Of a stretch of 11,383 bases of DNA, positions 7,912-11,383 are shown in pieces. The position numbers and the translations under genes are program-made. The number at the start of each line of letters is the position of its first letter. Position 1 is the stretch's first letter. Origin of the DNA: an uncultured Eubacteriaceae bacterium. Its GTDB lineage: Bacteria > Bacillota > Clostridia > Eubacteriales > UBA1433. The DNA lies in contig CALGIV010000115.1 in NCBI GenBank assembly GCA_937914785.1, positions 1 to 11,383 of the forward strand, given 5' to 3'. The notes under the pieces are model-generated. The model saw nothing but the letters and a program-made list of their open reading frames with translations, did not search any database and was not told where the DNA came from.

Positions 7912-9930
7912 TCACTTTCCCTCCACGATGGCTCTTTCTTCTTCGGTGATATGAAATAATCGGTATACAAAGTCGTTCAATTGCTTCAAATTTTCTTCGC
8001 GCTCGGCGCCTTCCTGGCGGGCGAGCAATTGCCTGTAAGCTTCTTTAATCATCTTTTGATCAACATCCAGCATGGGAATCTTTAATTTCATCAACATATT
8101 GGGATAGTATTCGTACATATTTTCACCGAGCTTTTTGGCAAACGTCTTGTAGTAAAAGTCGTATAAGTCGCTGTTCAACAGGATGACGATGAATTCGTAG
8201 GAGATATTCACCGCGTGCCGCTTAAAAGTCAGCGCATAGACATCGGCGCTGAAGTAATGTTCGGCCGTATCGAGTGCGAAGCGGTTGCTGGAAGCTTTAT
8301 ACGGAAAGACAATCTTCTTCGATTCGAAGACGGCCTTGCTGCGTCCCCATTGCAGGTGATACCAGGGCAGCTTGCCGGACAGACATTCGCGGCGTTGCGC
8401 CAGTTTGGGCTTAAAGCGGGACAGGTAAGCGAGCTCCGGCATATCTTCTTCAATCTCCGCATCATCCAGATCGTTGGTATAAAGCAATATGTAATCGAAA
8501 TCTTTAATATGGTATTGCTGGATATTGCTGCTTTTAATCCAGGGCTTTAAATGCGAAGCGTCGAAGAAGGGAAGCAGCTCGCTGTTGCGGTCGAATACAA
8601 ATGCTTTATCCAGTCCGGTGATGATGCCCTGATGCGCAGCGAACAGGTCGCTGAGTGCAATCAAACATTGGTCTTCAATTTTCTTAATCAGCAGGCGCGT
8701 TTTGTCGTCGACAATGCGAAAGCCCGCCGGGGTCAGATGCGCCTGTGGCAATTCAAAAATGTTGAAATAGGCGGCTTCCTTATCCGTATACAGCAGGTCG
8801 CACACTTTGTTGACTTTTACCTTTTTACATTCTTTTGTATGCGCCCGGCGGATGGTAATCGTATGTCCGGGCTTCGGCTTTTCGTTTGTCGCACATAAAA
8901 TTGCGGCATCAATGCCGACATTTTTGATGATTCGGATGCCGTAAAAGTCGATAATATGGTCGATGGAGAACTGCGTCAACAGAAATTTGCGCAAAGACGT
9001 CGAGCCTTCGGCTTCCATAAAATAACGGCTCATAATGTAAGCCATTTTTCCCTGTGGTTTTAACAGTGCGTGAGCTAAATACACAAAGCAGTAGGAAATA
9101 TCGCTTTTGTTTCTGAAAACGGCCGTGTAGTGAAAACGCAGGACTTTCATATATTCCTTATCAAGCTGTTTGTGTCCGATATAAGGCGGATTGCCGATGA
9201 GTAAATCGAAACTGCGCGGTTCGTAGATTTTTTCAATTAAAATATCGGCACACAAGATATTGTGTGAAATATAGGGTTTTTTGTGTTTTAAAGATAATAT
9301 CATCTTTGCTGCAGCGACAGACGTTGCGTTTACGTCACAGCCGAACAGATTGTTGTCTAAAATGTGTTTATGGCGTTCAAAGTCGTCGGTAATATCACTG
9401 TGCAGATGATCAAAAATATCGTAAGCTGCCAGCAGGAAGCACCCGCTGCCGCAGGCGGGGTCTAACAGGCGGGTCGTTTTGGTGATATTTTCTTTGACGA
9501 GTGCAAAGATGGCATCGATGGTGTTTTTTGCCGTATAGACCGTGCCTTTATTCTTTTTCTCTTTTGAAGAGAAGATGTATTCCAGTGTGTAGCACAATTG
9601 ATAGGGGTCGTTTTTGTATTGTACGCGTGAAAGCAGTAATTCACAAATCAGGTCGGCGGCGTCTCCGGTGATGCTTTTGGTTTTGTCGTCAAAAGCATTT
9701 AAGAAAGATGCGTTGATGTATTCTTCTCCTAAAAAGGCGAATAACTGCGCGATTGAAAATTCTTCAAGCAGGCGTTTGATCTTAAATTCGTCAGCTTCAG
9801 CCAACCGATTATCGATTATGTATTTTAAAAAACAAAGCTTAAATGCGTTCAAAAAGATATCATCATCGCCCTGCCCAAAGGGCCGGACGATGTGAGCGAT
9901 CTTTTCTGAGAAAGCTTTAATATTTGTCAT
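7912..9930 (-). CDS. N6-adenine DNA methyltransferase with TaqI-like specificity domain, no nuclease seen
   Basis: This 672-residue protein has the gamma-class adenine methyltransferase layout. A helical N-terminal region (about 1-125) is followed by VYTAKNTIDAIFALV at 131-145 (motif X-like), the SAM-binding motif I LLDPACGSG at 155-163, and the catalytic motif IV NPPY at 247-250. The later region (about 425-620) includes LPWYHLQWGRSK near 521 and KIVFPYKASSNRF near 539, resembling the TaqI-type C-terminal target-recognition domain of Eco57I-class enzymes. Expected activity is methylation of adenine at N6 in an asymmetric site that cannot be predicted here. I see no PD-(D/E)xK or HNH nuclease motif, and no restriction gene lies within the window. 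It may therefore be a solitary regulatory or protective methyltransferase, or a type IIG-like protein lacking its nuclease part. The start overlaps the upstream small gene by 14 bases and has AGGAG at 9938-9942. Base composition is not visibly foreign. Confidence 0.9.
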   Translation of the reverse strand: MTNIKAFSEKIAHIVRPFGQGDDDIFLNAFKLCFLKYIIDNRLAEADEFKIKRLLEEFSIAQLFAFLGEEYINASFLNAFDDKTKSITGDAADLICELLLSRVQYKNDPYQLCYTLEYIFSSKEKKNKGTVYTAKNTIDAIFALVKENITKTTRLLDPACGSGCFLLAAYDIFDHLHSDITDDFERHKHILDNNLFGCDVNATSVAAAKMILSLKHKKPYISHNILCADILIEKIYEPRSFDLLIGNPPYIGHKQLDKEYMKVLRFHYTAVFRNKSDISYCFVYLAHALLKPQGKMAYIMSRYFMEAEGSTSLRKFLLTQFSIDHIIDFYGIRIIKNVGIDAAILCATNEKPKPGHTITIRRAHTKECKKVKVNKVCDLLYTDKEAAYFNIFELPQAHLTPAGFRIVDDKTRLLIKKIEDQCLIALSDLFAAHQGIITGLDKAFVFDRNSELLPFFDASHLKPWIKSSNIQQYHIKDFDYILLYTNDLDDAEIEEDMPELAYLSRFKPKLAQRRECLSGKLPWYHLQWGRSKAVFESKKIVFPYKASSNRFALDTAEHYFSADVYALTFKRHAVNISYEFIVILLNSDLYDFYYKTFAKKLGENMYEYYPNMLMKLKIPMLDVDQKMIKEAYRQLLARQEGAEREENLKQLNDFVYRLFHITEEERAIVEGK
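7919..7924 (-). promoter_or_regulatory. Ribosome binding site that sets the threonine aldolase start
   Basis: On the minus strand GGAGGG lies 8 bases before the ATG at 7910 and inside the last codons of the methyltransferase gene. It argues for the 7910 start over the in-frame ATG at 7970, which would create a 59-base overlap. Confidence 0.75.
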
Positions 9931-10123
9931 TTTGTTTCTCCTCTGTCAAATGATCGTTCAACTTTTTTAATTGGATAGTCAGTGTTTTTATCGTATAAAA
10001 AAACTCTTCCAATTTTCTGCGCAGGTAAAAGAGCATAAATATCGCTGTAAGCAGTAATACAAAAATAAGAATCGGGTTGATCCTGTCCAGCAGTGCGACA
10101 AAATGGTTGAATACACTTTCCAT
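9917..10123 (-). CDS. Small single-span membrane protein, function unknown
   Basis: I do not recognise a family for this 68-residue protein. It has a short N-terminal segment, one hydrophobic span at about residues 17-34 (INPILIFVLLLTAIFMLFYL), then a basic RRK and a charged, probably helical or coiled-coil tail rich in Lys, Leu and Glu. The RRK after the span predicts a cytosolic tail. It is likely real. GAGGTG lies 4 bases before the ATG, a promoter-like pair sits just upstream, and its 3' end overlaps the methyltransferase start by 14 bases with that gene's Shine-Dalgarno inside its last codons. It is the first gene of the minus-strand block. The layout of span plus coiled tail recalls small DUF948-like proteins, but I cannot claim that relationship. 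It could position a partner at the membrane (speculation). Confidence 0.75.
   Translation of the reverse strand: MESVFNHFVALLDRINPILIFVLLLTAIFMLFYLRRKLEEFFYTIKTLTIQLKKLNDHLTEEKQNDKY
9938..9942 (-). promoter_or_regulatory. Ribosome binding site of the methyltransferase gene
   Basis: On the minus strand AGGAG (in the context AGAGGAG) lies 7 bases before the ATG at 9930. It falls inside the codons for the Thr-Glu-Glu-Lys end of the small membrane protein, so the two genes share a translation junction. Confidence 0.7.
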
Positions 10124-10148
10124 CTTTCACCTCAAAAGCTAATACCTT

Positions 10149-10177
10149 ATTGTACACTAAATAGAAGAAAATATAAA
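10149..10177 (-). promoter_or_regulatory. Probable sigma-A-type promoter for the minus-strand gene block
   Basis: Read on the minus strand, TTTATA (10177-10172) and TACAAT (10154-10149) are separated by 17 bases. TACAAT matches the -10 consensus at 5 of 6 positions and TTTATA the -35 at 4 of 6. Transcription would begin near 10142, about 18 bases before the small-gene ATG at 10123, which has GAGGTG in between. It is the only visible promoter candidate for a block of about 10 kb; internal promoters were not searched exhaustively. Confidence 0.5.
10150..10177 (+). promoter_or_regulatory. Possible promoter for the DUF421-DUF4363 pair, overlapping the divergent one
   Basis: On the plus strand TTGTAC (10150-10155) and TATAAA (10172-10177) are 16 bases apart. 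The -10 matches consensus at 5 of 6 positions, the -35 only at 3 of 6. The predicted start near 10184 leaves roughly 23 bases before the 10-codon ORF at 10207. The boxes lie on almost the same bases as the minus-strand promoter. The AT-rich sequence makes a chance match possible. Confidence 0.35.
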
Positions 10178-10196
10178 CAGTGAATTTTTGAATAAT

Positions 10197-10203
10197 GGAA
10201 GGA
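10197..10203 (+). promoter_or_regulatory. Shine-Dalgarno aimed at a short leader ORF
   Basis: GGAAGGA is the only purine-rich ribosome site before the DUF421 gene. It is 3 bases from the ATG at 10207 but 20 bases from the DUF421 ATG at 10224, and it lies downstream of the alternative TTG at 10188. It therefore fits the short ORF better than either start of the main gene. Confidence 0.5.
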
Positions 10204-10206
10204 AAA

Positions 10207-10239
10207 ATGCAAATGATAATTTTATGGCTACAATATTAA
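10207..10239 (+). CDS. Possible 10-codon leader peptide overlapping the DUF421 start
   Basis: ATG at 10207 opens a frame encoding MQMIILWLQY and stopping at TAA 10237-10239. It uses the best ribosome site in the region (GGAAGGA at 10197-10203) and is in a different frame from the DUF421 gene, whose ATG at 10224 lies inside it. After termination ribosomes could step back about 13 bases and restart at 10224, giving translational coupling. It is short and may be a chance reading frame in AT-rich DNA; only the position of the Shine-Dalgarno argues for it. Confidence 0.3.
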   Translation: MQMIILWLQY

Positions 10240-10847
10240 TACGTTTATTAATTATGTACTTTCTGATATTTTTTACTATTCGGCTTATGGGCAAGCGCCA
10301 GGTAGGCGATATGCAGCCTTTTGAGCTCGTCGTCACGCTGCTCATCGCGCAGGTTGCCAGTGAGCCCGTGCTGTCGGTAGACGTGCCGTTGCTGCATGGC
10401 ATTTTGCCTGTGGTTATTTTGTTTTTGATTCAGAGTGCAGTTTCTTTCTTTGCGTTAAAATCGCGCGGTTTTAAGCGCATCGTTGTGGGCAAGCCTGCGA
10501 TTATTATGGAGGATGGAAAAATAGACTACAAAGCATTGAAAAAAAACCGCATTGATATCGCGGATGTGATGGAACTGACGCGCAATGACGGTCAGATCGA
10601 CTTATCAGGCGTCAATCATTTTATTATTGAGACGAACGGAAAGCCGAGTATTATTACAGACAATAAACCACTGCCCGATATTCTCGTGTCGGATGGAGAG
10701 TTTTTGAAAGATGTCACGGGAAGGCGTTCAAAGGAGACTTTACAAAATTTTACGGATGAGATGAACAAACAGCAGATTAAAACATTAAAAAATATTTTAT
10801 TGGCCTATGAATTCGATTCGCAAATTCATTTCTACTTAAAGGAGTAG
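10224..10847 (+). CDS. DUF421/YetF-family membrane protein
   Basis: This 207-residue protein has three hydrophobic segments, at about residues 3-22, 31-48 and 55-77, then a cytosolic-type soluble domain. Family hallmarks are RLMGKRQVGDMQPFELVV after the first span and the DUF421 core, with VVGKPAIIMEDGKI, then a segment ending NRIDIADVMELTR, and later FIIETNGKPSII. The biochemical role of DUF421 proteins is poorly defined; some relatives are linked to spore or envelope stress functions. I chose ATG 10224 because MATILIRLLIMYFL matches where the family begins. A TTG at 10188 would add 12 polar residues, has no Shine-Dalgarno and sits almost on the predicted transcription start. The choice is not secure, because 10224 itself has no well-spaced ribosome site. 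The DUF4363 gene follows after 7 bases. Codon and base use are AT-richer than in the minus-strand genes. Confidence 0.88.
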   Translation: MATILIRLLIMYFLIFFTIRLMGKRQVGDMQPFELVVTLLIAQVASEPVLSVDVPLLHGILPVVILFLIQSAVSFFALKSRGFKRIVVGKPAIIMEDGKIDYKALKKNRIDIADVMELTRNDGQIDLSGVNHFIIETNGKPSIITDNKPLPDILVSDGEFLKDVTGRRSKETLQNFTDEMNKQQIKTLKNILLAYEFDSQIHFYLKE

Positions 10848-10854
10848 CCTGAGT

Positions 10855-11235
10855 ATGAGGAATTTGATTATTTCGATTTTGATGGTCATCGTATTGGTTG
10901 TTGTAAATATCGCAATTGCAAATTATCTTGGAGAGCAGACAAAGTATTTTGAAGAAACAGCAGATGAGATTATTGCGCTGATCGATGCGGAAGAATACGT
11001 ACAGGCTTCTGAAATGCTGAAAGAATATATGCAGAGTTGGGATGAGGGAGAGGCACATTATAAGAGTATTAGCGGACATGAGGTAGTAGAGGATATCGGT
11101 GCGAACTTGATGCGTGCACAGACGCATCTTGAACGGGAAGATGCTATCCACGCCATTGCGGAATTAAAGCATGCGGTGCACGATATGAAACATATTTATG
11201 ACAGTGAGAAAGTTGTGAGTGGGAATATATTTTAG
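10855..11235 (+). CDS. DUF4363 family protein, membrane-anchored
   Basis: This 126-residue protein has one N-terminal hydrophobic span (about residues 4-24) after MRN, then an all-helical, acidic domain with heptad-like Glu/Leu/Ala repeats. The pattern of an EEYVQASEMLKEYMQSW helix, a central HEVVEDIG, and the ending EKVVSGNIF fits DUF4363 as I know it from clostridia, where it commonly sits next to DUF421 genes. The soluble part may lie outside the membrane (inference). Function is unknown. AAAGGAG at 10838-10844 overlaps the end of the DUF421 gene, 10 bases before the ATG, so the two are co-transcribed. The stop lies 6 bases from the end of the convergent rsmG frame, leaving no room for a separate terminator. 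Confidence 0.82.
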   Translation: MRNLIISILMVIVLVVVNIAIANYLGEQTKYFEETADEIIALIDAEEYVQASEMLKEYMQSWDEGEAHYKSISGHEVVEDIGANLMRAQTHLEREDAIHAIAELKHAVHDMKHIYDSEKVVSGNIF

Positions 11236-11241
11236 CTGTCG

Positions 11242-11383
11242 TTAAAGGTCATGTTTTTGAATTTTTGAGGGCGGAAATTTTCTTGGGTATTTCTTTGGAG
11301 TCAAAGTGATAATTGTTATGTTATCAGTTTGTTGCGTGGCTTTTTCTGATTGTTTATCTTTTGAATACTTCGCGCTTTTCCAG
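11242..11383 (-). CDS. rsmG: C-terminal end of RsmG (16S rRNA m7G527 methyltransferase), 5' part missing
   Basis: A minus-strand frame stays open from the right edge to TAA at 11242-11244, giving 46 residues. It includes NITIITLTPKKYPRK at about 21-35 of this fragment. RsmG/GidB proteins typically end in a beta strand followed by TPKKYPRKxGxPxKxPL, and the visible tail (TPKKYPRKFPPSKIQKHDL) fits that pattern with a changed last part. RsmG methylates N7 of G527 in 16S rRNA using SAM. The catalytic domain lies outside the window. Without this reading the last 140 bases would look non-coding. The identification rests on the short tail alone. Confidence 0.7.
   Translation of the reverse strand, partial: WKSAKYSKDKQSEKATQQTDNITIITLTPKKYPRKFPPSKIQKHDL

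Noticed and set aside
7491..7949. 152-codon plus-strand open frame inside the threonine aldolase gene
   Set aside because: It lies opposite a clearly conserved enzyme, has no ribosome site or recognisable motif, and its composition mirrors the real gene.
7911..7970. Longer threonine aldolase start at 7970 (20 extra residues)
   Set aside because: It would overlap the methyltransferase by 59 bases, the added residues do not look like the family, and GGAGGG is correctly spaced for 7910.
7912..9930. Methyltransferase as part of a full restriction or BREX-type defence system
   Set aside because: No nuclease domain, no helicase, no specificity subunit and no defence neighbours; the length is far below BREX PglX proteins.
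9985..10001. AT-only inverted repeat TTTTTAT-CGT-ATAAAAA
   Set aside because: It sits inside the small membrane protein gene, has no GC in the stem and is not placed to end any transcript.
9927..10157. 76-residue minus-strand frame overlapping the small membrane protein
   Set aside because: Different frame, no hydrophobic span pattern and no ribosome site; the 68-residue frame has both.
10188..10223. TTG start adding 12 residues to the DUF421 protein
   Set aside because: No Shine-Dalgarno upstream, it is almost at the predicted transcription start, and family proteins begin near the first membrane span.
10777..11151. 124-codon minus-strand open frame opposite the DUF4363 gene
   Set aside because: The opposite strand has a good ribosome site and a family match; this one has neither.
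11307..11326. TGATAA/TTATCA inverted repeat as a terminator after the DUF4363 gene
   Set aside because: A 6-base AT-rich stem with an 8-base loop and no T-run directly after it; it also lies within the rsmG frame.
11354..11383. Nine-codon minus-strand frame ending LEKREVFKR as the end of a gene
   Set aside because: The neighbouring frame is open far longer and carries the RsmG-like tail.

Overview
The window reads as ordinary chromosomal DNA of a Bacillota bacterium, most likely from a clostridial-type or related lineage. The reasons are MutS2, a family S11 D,D-carboxypeptidase with a C-terminal membrane anchor, a cytosolic PreP-like M16 peptidase, and a YetF/DUF421 gene followed directly by a DUF4363 gene. 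Base composition looks moderate in the long minus-strand block and more AT-rich to the right of about 10.1 kb (judged by eye, not counted). I cannot name a genus. I see no mobile element, CRISPR array, tRNA or rRNA. No stretch over 300 bases lacks a gene; the longest gap is the roughly 80-base divergent region at 10124-10206.

Positions 1-10123 hold seven genes on the minus strand that form one tight transcription block. In transcription order they are: a 68-residue single-span membrane protein (10123-9917), an N6-adenine DNA methyltransferase with no visible nuclease (9930-7912), a low-specificity L-threonine aldolase (7910-6873), the AAA+ ATPase RarA/MgsA (6869-5523), a PreP-like M16 zinc metallopeptidase (5520-2614), a D-alanyl-D-alanine carboxypeptidase (2599-1295), and MutS2, cut off by the window edge (1289-1). 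Every junction is a 14-base overlap or a gap of 14 bases or less, so the block probably behaves as one operon with translational coupling. Three members handle DNA (methyltransferase, RarA, MutS2). The others serve amino-acid metabolism, peptide degradation and cell-wall trimming, so shared regulation is a better supported reading than a shared pathway.

A short divergent region separates this block from a plus-strand pair: a DUF421/YetF-type membrane protein (10224-10847) and a DUF4363 protein (10855-11235). Promoter-like boxes for the two directions fall on nearly the same bases (10149-10177). The only good Shine-Dalgarno sequence before the DUF421 gene is placed for a 10-codon ORF (10207-10239) that overlaps the gene's start in another frame; this is the oddest local structure in the window.

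The right edge is not empty. A minus-strand open frame from the edge to 11242 carries a tail typical of RsmG (16S rRNA m7G527 methyltransferase), so rsmG ends 6 bases from the DUF4363 gene, tail to tail.

I did not find a convincing new defence or mobile system. The points most worth a second look are the nuclease-less methyltransferase with its overlapping small membrane protein, and the start arrangement of the DUF421 gene.
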